Shown here: positions 13,001-23,410 of the stretch, piece after piece
Numbering within the stretch: position 1 is the first letter of the stretch
How the letters are laid out: each line of letters opens with the position of its first letter
Assembly: GCA_032433765.1 (NCBI GenBank)
Contig: JAVIAB010000124.1
Span: 78,885,465 to 78,949,464 of the forward strand
Source: Megaustenia siamemsis
Taxonomy: Eukaryota > Mollusca > Gastropoda > Stylommatophora > Ariophantidae
DNA length: 64,000 nt
Direction of reading: 5' to 3'
Notes under the pieces: generated by a model
Databases searched by the model: none
What the model saw: only the letters and a program-made list of their open reading frames with translations
What the model was told of the DNA's origin: nothing
Translations under genes and position numbers: made by a program

Positions 13001-13969
13001 AATTAACCACCGGACCACTTGTCCCTAGTAGTTCAGTTAATTAACCACCCGACCACTTGTCCCTAGTAGTCCAGTTAATTAACCACCCGACCACCTGTCC
13101 CTAGTAGTCCAGTTAATTAACCACACGACCACTTGTCCCTAGTAGTCCAGTTAATTAACCACCCGACTACTTGTTTCTAGTAGTCCAGTTAATTAACCAA
13201 CCGACCACTTGTCCCTAGTAGTCCAGTTAATTAACCACCCGACTACTTGTCCCTAGTAGTCCAGTTAATTAACCACCCGACTACTTGTTTCCAGTAGTCC
13301 AGTTAATTAACCAACCGACCACTTGTCCCTAGTAGTCCAGTTAATTAACCACCCGACTACTTGTCCCTAGTAGTCCAGTTAATTAACCACCCGACTACTT
13401 GTCCCTAGTAGTCCAGTTAATTAACCAACCGACCACTTGTCCCTAGTAGTCCAGTTAATTAACCAACCGACAACTTGTCCCTAGTAGTCCAGTTAATTAA
13501 CCAACCGACCACTTGTCCCTAGTAGTCCAGTTAATTAACCACCCGACTACTTGTTTCTAGTAGTCCAGTTAATTAACCAACCGACCACTTGTCCCTAGTA
13601 GTCCAGTTAATTAACCACCCGACTACTTGTTTCCAGTAGTCCAGTTAATTAACCAACCGACCACTTGTCCCTAGTAGTCCAGTTAATTAACCACCCGACT
13701 ACTTGTTTCCAGTAGTCCAGTTAATTAACCAACCGACCACTTGTCCCTAGTAGTCCAGTTAATTAACCACCCGACTACTTGTTTCCAGTAGTCCAGTTAA
13801 TTAACCAACCGACCACTTGTCCCTAGTAGTCCAGTTAATTAACCACCCGACTACTTGTCCCTAGTAGTCCAGTTAATTAACCAACCGACCACTTGTCCTT
13901 AGTAATCCAGTTAATTAACCAACCGACCACTTGTCCCTATTAGTCCCGTTAATTAATCACCCGACCACG
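13001..13969. repeat. 38-bp minisatellite, about 25 copies
   Basis: The unit includes CCAGTTAATTAACCACCCGA and CTTGTCCCTAGTAGT. Two variant types (ACCC/ACTAC/TTTCCAGT and AACC/ACCAC/TCCCTAGT) alternate in part, giving a 76-bp higher-order period around 13500-13850. It lies in the receptor intron before the 14680 exon. Confidence 0.93.
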
Positions 13970-14234
13970 AGATGTCAACATAACAAAACCATTAGTATTT
14001 TTTGAATTTAAAAATGAAAAACAAATTCTGTTCTTGTTAATACCCGTAGTCGACTTCTAACTGTCTTTGCCATTTGTCGAAGTAATTTCTTCGTGCCAGT
14101 TAAACAACACTTTGGTGAGCAAGGATTATATTACACTGGTCATATAGAGGAGGAATTATTTGTAATTTGTTCTAACCAGCGAGTTTTGGCTGCGAGGAAC
14201 CATTTTAAAAATATTGACATAGGACTATGCTCGC

Positions 14235-14445
14235 GAAGCTGCAGATAAGTCTGGGCGATTTCGCCTTATGTCTTTTGGCGTGTGCTGAGACTGCTATGAT
14301 GGGGACTACAGCTACCTTTCTTTGTTTGGGAGATGAGATAGTAATTTGGATGATTCCACTGGCACGGGCGGTTGAGCAATTATGGATTTTAATTCGTTTG
14401 CAGTGATACCGGGGCCTTCCATAACCAAAGAACTAAAGAACCAAA
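14235..14445 (+). repeat. dispersed repeat M2, partial copy
   Basis: From TTATGTCTTTTGGCGTGTGC to GTGATACCGGGGCCTTCC it matches the second half of M2. A 22-bp duplication (AAAGCTGCAGATAAGT-like) flanks it. It is 235 bp upstream of the 14680 receptor exon. Confidence 0.7.
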
Positions 14446-14679
14446 GCTGCAGATAAGTTGCAGGACAAATGAGGATTAGTTTTATGAACAAAGGAATAAG
14501 ACATGATTGGTTTGACAAATAATCGGGGGCGTCTAAAAGAATTATAAAATAAAATGTTTTTTTTTCGCCAGTTCATGGAAGTGAACGGGCTATATTTCTG
14601 AAATAGTTGGAAAGAGATAAATGAAATATATGCTTTATCAAATTATGTGATCTGATTCTGCACGAGGTGCTTCCTGCAG

Positions 14680-14871
14680 GTCCTAATTGAGCCCGTTACT
14701 GGAAGAGTCTGGGAGAGAAATACCAAGCTTCAATGGAACGTTGGAATCAGTAACGAGAGTGCTCATCTGCTGGGCAGAAACATCAGTATCCCAGATCTTC
14801 CTTTACCTCTCTTATGGACAGAGAGATCAGCAACGATCGCCAGTTCCGAGATTAAAGCATTCAAACACTTG
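14680..14871 (+). CDS. CD36/SCARB-type receptor, membrane-proximal ectodomain exon
   Basis: The acceptor is ttcctgcag and the donor is GTAAGT at 14872; both ends are phase 0. The 64 residues are the clearest family match: VLIEPVTGRVW corresponds to 'l.iEPiTG', TKLQWNVGI to 'krLQvNl.i', and DLPLPLLWTERSATI to 'iPvLW..etg.i', which lies just before the second membrane helix in CD36. N-glycosylation motifs NES and NIS are present. The open frame usually called here from an ATG at 14687 is in the wrong frame. The following intron is 44,436 bp and contains two antisense genes, a DNA transposon and most of the repeats in this window. Confidence 0.85.
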
Positions 14872-14896
14872 GTAAGTTGGCTAAACATTGTTGTCT

Positions 14897-15745
14897 GATT
14901 GAATAGATAGGAGGATAACCGGCCATAATTAATGTGTATGGCTATAAATAGATAGGAGGATAACCGGCCATAATTAATGTGTATGGCTATAAATAGATAG
15001 GAGGAGAACCGGCCATAATTAATGTGTGTGGCTATAAATAAATAGGAGGAGAACCGGCCATAATTAATGTGTATGGCTATAAATAGATAGGAGGAGAACC
15101 GGTCATAATTAATGTGTATAGCTATAAATAGATAGGAGGAGAACCGGCCATAATTAATGTGTATGGCTATAAATAGATAGGAGGAGAACCGGCCATAATT
15201 AATGTGTATGGCTATAAATAGATAGGAGGAGAACCGGCCATAATTAATGTGTATGGCTATAAATAGATAGGAGGAGAACCGGCCATAATTAATGTGTTTG
15301 GCTATAGATAGATAGGAGGAGAACCGGCCATAATTAATGTGTTTGGCTATAGATAGATAGGAGGAGAACGGCCATAATTAATGTGTTTGGCTATAGATAG
15401 ATAGGAGGAGAACCGGCCATAATTAATGTGTTTGGCTATAGATAGATAGGAGGAGAACCGGCCATAATTAATGTGTTTGGCTATAGATAGATAGGAGTAG
15501 AACCGACCATAATTAATGTGTTTGGCTATAGATAGATAGGAGGAGAACAGGCCATACTTAATGTTTATGTCTATAAATAGATAGGAGGAGAACCGGCCAT
15601 AATTAATGTTTATGTCTATAAATAGATAGGAGGAGAACCGGCCATAATTAATGTGTATGACTATAAATAGATAGGAGGAGAACCGGCCATAATTAATGTG
15701 TATGGCTATAAATAAATAGGAGGAGAACAGGTCATAATTAATGTG
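14897..15745. repeat. 45-bp minisatellite, about 19 copies
   Basis: The unit includes ATAGATAGGAGGAGAACCGG and CCATAATTAATGTGTATGGC. It starts only 25 bp after the receptor donor at 14872. Blocks with TTTGGCTATAG and with TATGTCTATAA show regional variant spreading. Confidence 0.93.
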
Positions 15746-16345
15746 TACAAATAATAATACATAAATATTATTATATAGGGAACTTCCGAGGCGATAATAG
15801 GGAATAATAGAACGAAGAACTATGTGTTAGCACTCGGAAATAATGACAGACAAACAACTACAGAAAAAAACAAAGAACAATATATGGTCCGAAGCGGGAT
15901 CGAACCCGTACTCAGTGGCACCGCGCCTTGCCACGAGAAGTCGAACGTTTGGTACACTGCCACGCAGCCAACTAAAAAAATTGGCTATTGTAAGCAGTGT
16001 CTTACACGAAGGCGTTCCCATGACTACAGCATAGGGTTACGATCACAGATCGGAAATAAATTGTATATTTGTACTTTCCTATTAATGCAAGTATCTCCCA
16101 GTAGGGCTGAATACTTGTGTTGCAGACAAACATTTATTGGATGAAACAGCACGAATAGTAGTTTCCAGTGGTTATATACTGGGTACAAATAATAATACAT
16201 AAATATTATTATATAGGGAACTTCCGAGGCGATAATAGGGAATAATAGAACGAAGAAGTATGTGTTAGCACTCGGAAATAATGACAGACAAACATGTATG
16301 TTTGTCTGTCATTATTTCCGAGTGCTAACACATACTTCTTCGTTC
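15746..16345 (-). mobile_element. tRNA-derived SINE-like insertion with 110-bp direct repeats (SINE-3)
   Basis: A block beginning ATAATAATACATAAATATTA is present at about 15750-15857 and again at 16190-16294. Between them lies a tRNA-like head on the minus strand (about 15985 down to 15880) with an A-box-like TGGCAGTGTACC and a B box GGGTTCGATCCC. Its acceptor arms do not pair as in a true tRNA. The unit inserted into the 45-bp minisatellite. A diverged relative with CTTCCGAGGCGA is at 47240-47265. Confidence 0.7.
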
Positions 16346-16347
16346 TA
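16246..16347. repeat. perfect 50-bp inverted repeat with 2-nt spacer
   Basis: Arms at 16246-16295 and 16298-16347 are exact reverse complements around a GT spacer. The left arm is the right-hand part of the SINE-3 end repeat; the right arm then runs straight into the minisatellite. The structure could extrude as a hairpin. Confidence 0.93.
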
Positions 16348-16492
16348 TAAATAGATATGAGGAGAACCGGCCATAATTAATGTGTATGTCTATAAATAGA
16401 TATGAGGAGAACCGGCCATAATTAACATGTATGGCTATAAATAGATATGAGGAGAACCGGCCATAATTAACGTGTATGGCTATAAATAGATA
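16348..16492. repeat. 45-bp minisatellite, displaced second block (3 copies)
   Basis: Three further units of the 14897-15745 array (ATATGAGGAGAACCGG variant) lie on the far side of a 600-bp SINE-like insertion, so the insertion split a once continuous array. Confidence 0.9.
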
Positions 16493-16576
16493 GACCTTTA
16501 ATGTTAGATACTGAGGTTGCCACATATTTGTAAGCACGGCAGAGGCTGGCAATCTGTGTTTATTTGTTTCGTCTTT

Positions 16577-17395
16577 TTTATTTTATTTTATTTTATTTTA
16601 TTTTGGTATTCATTTTCCTATCATCATCATCATCATCATCATCATAACACTACCATTATTATTAGCACCATCATTATTATTACAGCCACTATCATCATTA
16701 TTACCACCACAGTCATTATTACGACCTACATTATAATAACCATCACAATCATTATTATTACCACCACCGTTCCCATTATTGCTACCACCATTGCCATTAT
16801 TATAACCACTACCGCCATTATTATTATTACCAACACGGTCCTCATTACCACACCATCACCATTATTATTACCACCACCATTATAATAATTATCATTATTA
16901 TTATTATTATTTTTACCACCACCATCCCCATTATTGTTACCACCGTCACCGTTATTATTATCATCACCACCGTCGTCACTGCCACACCATCACCATTATT
17001 ACTAACACCATCATTAATATTATTATCATCAACACCATCATCATTATTATTACCAACAGCACCCGCATGATTATTATTATATCACCACCGTCATCATTAA
17101 TATGACCACCATCATTATTATTATTAGCATCAACACCACCATCATTACTATTATTATCATCATCAACACCATCATCATTATTATTACCAACAGCACCCCC
17201 ATGATTATTATTATATCACCATCATCATTATTATCATCACCACCAACACCATTATTATTATTACTATTATCATCAACACCACCATCATTATTATTATTAC
17301 CACCACCACCATCATCATTATTATCATCATCACCATCATCATTATTATTACCACCACCATCATCATTATTTTCCCATCTCTATCTTTATCCCCAT
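16577..17395. repeat. compound TTTTA, ATC, ATT and ACC microsatellite
   Basis: A (TTTTA)n run is followed by (ATC)n and then about 750 bp of mixed ATT, ACC and ATC triplets. The three-base period keeps Ile/Thr/Pro-rich frames open on the plus strand and Met/Val-rich frames on the minus strand; these are not genes. Confidence 0.93.
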
Positions 17396-17631
17396 CACGA
17401 CTAAAAACATGAAAACACCTCACAGAGTTTAGCGGAGAAATTTGAAAGTAATGAGAAGACTACTCCTGTTCATTGTTTTCAATTTGGCAACACTTTTAGT
17501 CGCGAACTAACTTTATACTCCCTGGATAGCGCCGGAGTTTGAAACAAACTCACAATCGTAGTGCTGCGAGACTGCAATGGAAATTCCACATCATGTTGTT
17601 CTTTCTTCTATCCAATTATATAACGTAGTTC

Positions 17632-17875
17632 TCATCATCACCATCATCATTCAGTGCCGTCTCCGCATCGAAGGTTGGCTACCATGGAGCGCCATTCCAC
17701 TCTGTCTCTTACTTTCATGGTGCAGATTGTCATATGTTGACTTGTCCATTTTTTGATGTTACTCGTCCATGTTAGTCTTGGTCTGCCTCTGCCAATTTTA
17801 CCTTGTATTTTACCTTCCAATATTACTTTTATTAGGCTGTTGTGTCTTTTAACATGCCCCAAAAAATTAGTTTCT
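17632..17875 (-). pseudogene. non-LTR retrotransposon 3' end (family 2)
   Basis: On the minus strand this encodes GHVKRHNSLIKVILEGKIQG, a GRGRPRLTWTSN motif and a C-terminal NLRCGDGTE. The tail appears on the plus strand as CATCATCACC repeats at its left edge. It sits just downstream of Schlafen-like gene B. Confidence 0.8.
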
Positions 17876-18120
17876 AGTAAATGTCAAAACATGGAGGCGA
17901 CAAATAAGGAAAGTCAACTTTAATGCTTATCTAAAAAAATACAGTTTTCTGCGGATACAAGTGTTTGTGGGTGCACAGAATCCGTGAGCAATGGCACATT
18001 GACTGACCTGTGCACAAAGTCCGGGCGAAATGGTGAGAACTTCCCTTGTGGTCAGAAAATAAATTTGAGTACCATGCAGACTGTACAGTGATGATGGGTT
18101 TGTTTGTAAGGGTTAGGTTC
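17876..18120. other. 3' flank of Schlafen-like gene B
   Basis: No clear AATAAA on the minus strand was seen immediately downstream of the stop, so the 3' end is undetermined. Confidence 0.5.
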
Positions 18121-18478
18121 TCATGGTTGGTAAACGTCGACTGTGTTGTAACTCCAGGTATAGGGGACAGACTTGTATGTGTAGTACAGCTCGTCACAAG
18201 CTGGCGGACTGACCTTGATTTCTAAAACCTTGAGATCATTCACAATCTTGCCCTCATGGTCCATGACCTTGGCAAAATTGACATAGTACCCGGATGTGGG
18301 AACCGTGGGTTTAATTTCTTTGACTTGACTGTCAATGTCGATTCTGACTGCGTCCTCGTGCCTCTGGTCCAGTTTAACGCCGATGATTTTGCCAGATTTC
18401 GTCACGCCGAAGTAGAGTGTACCCCCGTTGGTGTTCAGGAAGGCGCAAACGAATTTCCCCACCATGATTCTGAAACTT
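18121..18478 (-). CDS. Schlafen-like gene B, last exon (AlbA_2 core)
   Basis: The acceptor is gttatctttag, and the exon's first base completes the Arg codon split by the previous donor. It encodes FRIMVGKFVCAFLNTNGGTLYFGV, aligning with gene A's FRNIVAKYVCGFLNTEGGALYLGV, and continues with VRIDIDSQVKEIKPTV, YYVNFAKVMDHEG and LKVLEIKVSP. The hallmark N-T-x-G-G is kept. The C-terminus diverges: after ELYYTYKS the frame runs YTWSYNTVDVYQP to a stop, with no counterpart of gene A's VYIRRDGS strand. This may be a shortened end or an unrecognised further splice. Retained open frame and phase argue against simple pseudogene decay. Confidence 0.78.
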
Positions 18479-18549
18479 CTAAAGATAACAAATAAATGTT
18501 AAAATCGTAACCTTGACTCGGAAACTCGTGCGTGGGAGAGACTCTATAG

Positions 18550-18910
18550 TTTCGTTCTGTAATTGTGACGGTCATTATTCTATAATAATTGTAAACAACA
18601 TTTTTGAAAGTGTCATTTTAGTCATCGTAATATGCTTTCATTTTTGTAGTCATTATTTAAAAAAAATATTGTAAAAATCATTTTAGCACTCATTACAAGT
18701 AAATCTTGACAGTAATAAATTAAGAAAAAAACATCTGCTGACAGTCATAAAAAAATATTTAAAAAACAATTTCTGACAGTCATTACCAAAAATTATTATT
18801 GACGAAAAACATCGTTTGGCGGTCATTTTAATAATTATTATTTAAGAAAAAAAAAACACCACTGACATTCATTTTAAAATATTTGTTTAAACAAACACGA
18901 TTTGTCAGTC
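18550..18910. repeat. degenerate A/T-rich tandem repeat with GACAGTCATT
   Basis: Irregular copies of TGACAGTCATT followed by AAAAAT/ATTATT runs recur every 50-70 bp. It lies in an intron of Schlafen-like gene B. Confidence 0.6.
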
Positions 18911-19349
18911 ACATTTTATCATTATAGTTGAGAACATTTTTGCAAAACAATGAATATGTATTTTCTGTAGTATTTTCGTTAACTTTGCAATTCTATAATT
19001 GCTGTAATAAATTATCATATTTTACAGAGGAAATTTCTAAAAAAAATATTTGTTTGAAAGTACAGCTAATGATTAACCTGATAATCCTTGGGAAAGAAAC
19101 CAAGAACAAAGAAGCAATGTGGAAACTAACAAATGTTATAAGAAGACAACACCAGTAATATTAAATATATCACGTTTGCAGAGATAGCCAAGAACGTGAC
19201 ACAAGTTACTCTCTAGTAACTAAAGCCTGTTTGAAGAAAGGCAGCCAAAAACAATTTCTGACAGGCCAGATAGCGCTAGAAAAAAAGAAAAAAGAAAATG
19301 GAGCACGGTTTAGTTTCGTTTACTTTAGTTTAGTTTAATTTTGTTTGTA

Positions 19350-19664
19350 CGTTCGCCAGCTTTTTACCTCCAATGAAGTCCATAGAAACTATGAACTGAA
19401 TTTTGCGTGTTAATCCGTCTTTCCCTGGCAGCCGTGTGCACAGGGGTCCCTCGCCGCACAGGCAGATAACTCCATCTTCGGAGGTACTCATATTTTGTCC
19501 GCCTATGATTAATTGACGTTTCAAGCCGAGCCTCGCTGCTGACACCAGGGGTGGTTGCCGCAGAGAGAAATCACAAATAAAAATCCCAACTGGTGCAACC
19601 GGGATTTGAACTCAGAACCTCTACGCCTCGAGGCTGGCGTCTTACCTCGACACCAACCAGCCCC
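19350..19664 (-). mobile_element. SINE-1 copy
   Basis: SINE-1 has a tRNA-like head (GTCTCGAGGCAAGACGCCGG, B-box-like GGTTCAAATCTCGGC), a central GCGGCAACCACCCCTGGTCT and a 3' end GACTTCGTCAGAGG...GCTGGCGAAC. This minus-strand copy ends at a poly-C run at 19662-19679. Confidence 0.8.
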
Positions 19665-19859
19665 CCCCCCCCCCCCCCCAGTTTAATTTAATCGACAGAT
19701 CATCTTCATTGCGACAACTCTTAAGTGCTCAGATCTTCTTCCCAGTACCTTCCCCAGCATGCACGCGCTAGCGAATTTCTGACGACTGTTTCATCTCGGA
19801 TGTACGTACTCTGTAGCACAGACGAAGACCTTGAAAATGGAGGATAATTTGGTGGAACA

Positions 19860-20530
19860 CTTTTTATGCATAGCCTTCAATTGTTCCCGCCGCCTATCCC
19901 CATATACCGGCAATTCACGTCCTCTTGAAAATGATAATTGTCGTAGCACTTGATGATGTTAGGCCATCGTTGTTGACTCCAATTCCGAACATATATAACG
20001 ACACAGTTAGTCGTTAAATTATCCCTGTCGCACATCAAACAGCAGACCGTAAGATTAGCACACGGCCGGTCTAGGGAACCATTACGATGACGTAACACAC
20101 AACAATGCCGAACACAATCGCGCTCCCTTTAGATTTCTGATTTCTCCAGTGTAAGCAGCCTACGACGAACAAAACACGAAGCAAATTCCCCAAAGAGACA
20201 AAACAGCAGATGACGAAGTAGTTTACATTAATGAGTATAAATGTAAATAACTTGCGTTAAGGAATTCCTACAACGGTCATGAACAGCACCAATGTGACGT
20301 AAAGCGCAGATGAAGTATAGACGGTGGAAGGTCTCATTCACAACACTTGATTTGTCAAAAACGGACTGTTGTCGGCCTACGACCTCGCTTTTTACGGCAC
20401 AGATGTATTAAGTATATCATCGTTTTGACTTCAACGCAGAAAAGTGCAACGGAGAACCGAAATTAATCAGACCCTGGATGCACTTTCTGCAGCGATCGAG
20501 AGGACGTGGACTAGATCCGCCATCTTGGAG
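19860..20530 (-). repeat. long dispersed repeat M1, inverted copy
   Basis: This is the reverse-complement counterpart of 41160-41880, for example CCGCCATCTTGGAGATGGAA at 20518 and AACAGCAGACCGTAAGATTA at 20038. It lies between Schlafen-like gene B exons at 18478 and 20888, in their intron. Confidence 0.78.
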
Positions 20531-20887
20531 ATGGAAGCACCTAATCACAATATTAAATGAACCGGAACAAACGTTAACGAGAGACCCAAACTCCAATAGA
20601 GCCCAAATGCTAACTTTAAAAGTACAGCGAAAACAAATTCTCTTCCACATAATATGTATTTTTGATAGAGCCAAGATTAGAACATGTGACGAATAAAGAT
20701 TTACCACAAAGCTAAAGAAGACAAAACAATCTGCAGTAAACAAAACGAAGTTTACAGTGAAAGTTAAAAAAGTATCATAAACAAGCCAGATAATCCATGC
20801 AAGGAGAAACTTAAAACGGATTTATCAACTAAGCCAAACAGATTATTACAGGGAAAAAAAGATCATGATGGTGATATTAACCTCTAC

Positions 20888-21063
20888 CTGAGATCGTAGG
20901 TCAGAATTTCCCCATTGTCAAAGTGGTGATGTGGTTCGTGCCATTCCAGGATCTGGAGTCGTTGGTAGAAGTTGACTCCTGGGTAGAAGCATGGCTGGAT
21001 GGATGGTGTGGAAGTTTTGGCATCAATTTTGATGATCTCACTTTGGTCTCTTTCGTCAAGTTG
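20888..21063 (-). CDS. Schlafen-like gene B, exon leading into AlbA_2 domain
   Basis: The exon lies between the acceptor attcgctcgttttcag and the donor CTCAG|GTAGAG. It ends in phase 2, and its last two bases plus the first base of the next exon make an Arg codon (YDLR|SFRIMV). The segment DAKTSTPSIQPCFYPGVNFY aligns with gene A's VKTSTPIVYPCGCPETVFYH, showing the two genes are paralogues. The stretch EPHHHFDNGEI replaces gene A's ETRYAEFKKGG, so the AEFKK acidic motif is lost or shifted. A large tetranucleotide array lies in the intron about 55 bp upstream of the acceptor. The long D-R-Q-T frame that includes this exon is mostly that array. Confidence 0.78.
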
Positions 21064-21117
21064 CTGAAAACGAGCGAATATATAGAACATGAAGGAATCA
21101 CATGTTTTTCTAACGTC

Positions 21118-21207
21118 AACTGTCTGCATGTCCTGTCTGTCTGTCTTGTCTGTCTGTCTGTCTGCCTGTCTGTCTGTCTGTCTGTCCGTCTGTCCGTCTG
21201 TCTGCCT

Positions 21208-21241
<34 letters not shown>

Positions 21242-21283
21242 CCGTCTGTCTGTCTGTCCGTCTGTCCGTCTGTCTGTCTGTCC

Positions 21284-21321
<38 letters not shown>

Positions 21322-21323
21322 CC

Positions 21324-21413
<90 letters not shown>

Positions 21414-21514
21414 CTGTCTGTCTGTCTGTCTGCCTGTCTGTCTGTCCGTCTGTCTGCCTGCCTGTCTGTCTGTCCGTCTGTCTGCCTGTCTGTCTGTCCG
21501 TCTGTCTGCCTGTC
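21118..21514. repeat. CTGT/CCGT tetranucleotide array
   Basis: About 390 bp of CTGT with interspersed CCGT and CCTG units. All three frames on both strands are open because a 12-bp register returns every three units, giving frames up to 243 codons. It lies in the intron of Schlafen-like gene B about 55 bp upstream of an acceptor. Confidence 0.95.
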
Positions 21515-21959
21515 TTTTGCCCTTTCCAAGCGAAGACGGCAGATTCAAGACTCTCCATGTTCGACTATCGTTGCTATTCAGTGTCACACTTTGCATAGTA
21601 TCCGCATTATGTCTTGCCACACATCACTGTTCTCTTCTTAGCAATCACCAGTAACGTGAGCGGCATGGATGCGCTGTGTCGCTAGGTTACGACATAACCA
21701 CGATGTCTGCGCCTTTCGACCCGACACATCCGTCTTTGGCATGGATGTGTAGATTTGCTTAACAAGTTTTGCACCAACTGCGGCTATTTTGGATTGCTCT
21801 TTTCGACTTTAAACTGCCAGTGTGCAGGTTTTTAACGTGCGTGAGTGCACACGGTATCTCCTATTGTTCGCCTTTTTTCCCGAGAGAATTGGACATTGAT
21901 TCTCATTACTTATAGACCAGGGGAGGGTAAAGCCACGATGAAACAATGGGTTTGATTTT

Positions 21960-22050
21960 TGACAAATTTGCATCGCCTGTGATGGGAATCGAACCAAGAA
22001 CGATTCTGTCCAGAGGCCAAGTCTTACCTCTAGACCACTCGGCCCTCCAT
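21960..22050 (-). mobile_element. tRNA-like SINE head (fourth type)
   Basis: The minus strand reads GGAGGGCCGAGTGGTCTAGA then a B box TTGGTTCGATTCCC. A-box and B-box spacing suits RNA polymerase III, but the ends do not pair as an acceptor stem. The body continues to about 21800. Confidence 0.55.
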
Positions 22051-22385
22051 CCCTGTTCTGAACGAGCCTCTCAACCTTGACAGTGAAGTTGATGCCTGCT
22101 GTTGTTGCTTCTCGACTCCGCGTTCAGTGTTTCTCTAATTGTGTGCGATTGCTACAGTATAATCAACTTTGGAAACTCAATAAATTGTTCATCTGAGTTT
22201 GCTTCGTGTGGGTTGGAATAGTGGATCTAAAGTGTCTGTGACCAGCGCGATAGAAGCAATCATCAATGTAATATGTCTAGAGAGACAGATGCTCCGTATG
22301 TTTGGTTAGAATTCCCTGTAATATGACAACTGAATTAATCGTTTGATCAATTAATAATTCTCATGTTATTATTTATATTAGCCAA

Positions 22386-22740
22386 TTTGCTTTCCTGATG
22401 AAGTGTGTTAGACGAATGACAGGAAACAGACTGAGGGACAAGATCAGAAGTGAAGAACTGAGATAAAAGCTAGGAATAATCCCCGCCATAGAATATATAA
22501 TGAAATAACAGATAAGATGGTTTTGCCACGTGACAAGGCAGAGTGATCAAAACACAACACAAGGAGAGGAGCCCTCAATAAACGTTGTGAGAACACCAGG
22601 TCCAAAGGTCGACCACGAAAAAGATGGATAGATGGAATATTAGAAGCACTAGGAAACATAAGGGCAGCAAAGCCGAACAGAAAAGCAAAAGACCTCAAAT
22701 TATATCTCCCCACGACGCTGAAAGGTAAATGAGGAAGGAC
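22386..22740 (+). pseudogene. non-LTR retrotransposon 3' end (family 3), degraded
   Basis: The segment shows VRRMTGNRL, then frameshifted pieces matching the 9840-10200 copy, including the GATGGATAGATGGAATATTA stretch. It lies in the intron between the linker exon and the next exon of Schlafen-like gene B, in the opposite orientation. Confidence 0.65.
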
Positions 22741-22805
22741 AGAATAAGAAGTAGAAGAGGAAGAAAGAAGAGGAGGAAGAATATTTTGCTTTTTCTTTCA
22801 TTTAC

Positions 22806-23030
22806 CTCAGAAGTTGTCGGGAAACCGGACATTGAAGTTGTGGCATGGAACTTGGTGATGATCTCTTCTTGGGTGTTGTCTTTCACGGGATCTTCTGGAT
22901 CAAAGCTGGACGAAGAATTTGTGTTAGACTGGAACAAGGTGTCATATTTCCCCTCGGCAGGAACTGTGTTATGGATGGCGCCATCACGTGATCTCATCAG
23001 TGAAGAGTCGTTTGAAGATGTTGGGCAATA
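22806..23030 (-). CDS. Schlafen-like gene B, linker exon (5' boundary uncertain)
   Basis: This minus-strand exon ends at a strong donor GAG|GTAAATG and encodes a Ser/Thr/Asp-rich linker, including LMRSRDGAIHNTVP, TNSSSSFDPEDPV and FHATTSMSGFPTTSE. It ends in phase 0 and joins the next exon as TTSE|QLDERD. An in-frame stop about 20 bp upstream of the proposed start means the exon must begin downstream of it; acceptor-like AGs occur at 23034-23033 and 23032-23031. The compositional parallel to the acidic linker in Schlafen-like gene A supports the call. An N-terminal exon equivalent to gene A exon 1 was not found, so the gene may be missing its start, or its first exon may be unrecognised. Confidence 0.6.
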
Positions 23031-23157
23031 CTCTTGCAGTGGTAGCTACTTTTTACTGGTGACGACACCGATCACTTATGAGATACCAGGTAGTTTCTGA
23101 TGATATAGACACACAGGGAGAACTCATTCAAATATTAACTGTTAGTTATGTTACCTG

Positions 23158-23410
23158 GGAGCCACGATAGCTCAGTAGTTAGTTAACTGGACTACTAAGC
23201 TCAAGAGGTAGAGTTCGATCCAAACTGACGGCTTCCGGTTCACCCAGCCTTTAATGGGTACCGGATTTTTTCTGGGAAAGTAAAACGGCACGGGCGTAAT
23301 ACTGACCACATTACCCAAAAATCATGTGCTGAAGGTCTGTAAAATTTATGGTCACTAACACCATATTCCCTATACGCCACTTGGTGTAACGGGGTGTACT
23401 TAACTTTTTT
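23158..23410 (+). mobile_element. SINE-2 copy, full length
   Basis: This is a good full copy: head GAGCCACGATAGCTCAGTAG, B-box region GAGTTCGATCC, body with TTCACCCAGCCTTTAATGGG and tail TACGCCACTTGGTGTAACGG. It lies just upstream (in gene sense) of the Schlafen-like gene B linker exon. Confidence 0.82.

Noticed and set aside
14687..14875. 62-codon plus-strand frame
   Set aside because: It is out of frame with the receptor exon that fills the same interval and matches the family.
15880..15985. True tRNA gene on the minus strand
   Set aside because: A and B boxes are present, but the ends do not form a 7-bp acceptor stem and the unit is longer than a tRNA, so it is a SINE head.
16517..17423. 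Ile/Thr/Pro-rich and Met/Val-rich frames
   Set aside because: They arise from ATT/ACC/ATC triplet repeats.
20884..21654. Open frames of 137-243 codons on both strands (repeating D-R-Q-T or C-L-S-V)
   Set aside because: They follow the 4-bp array. Only 20888-21063 on the minus strand has splice sites and homology to a real exon.
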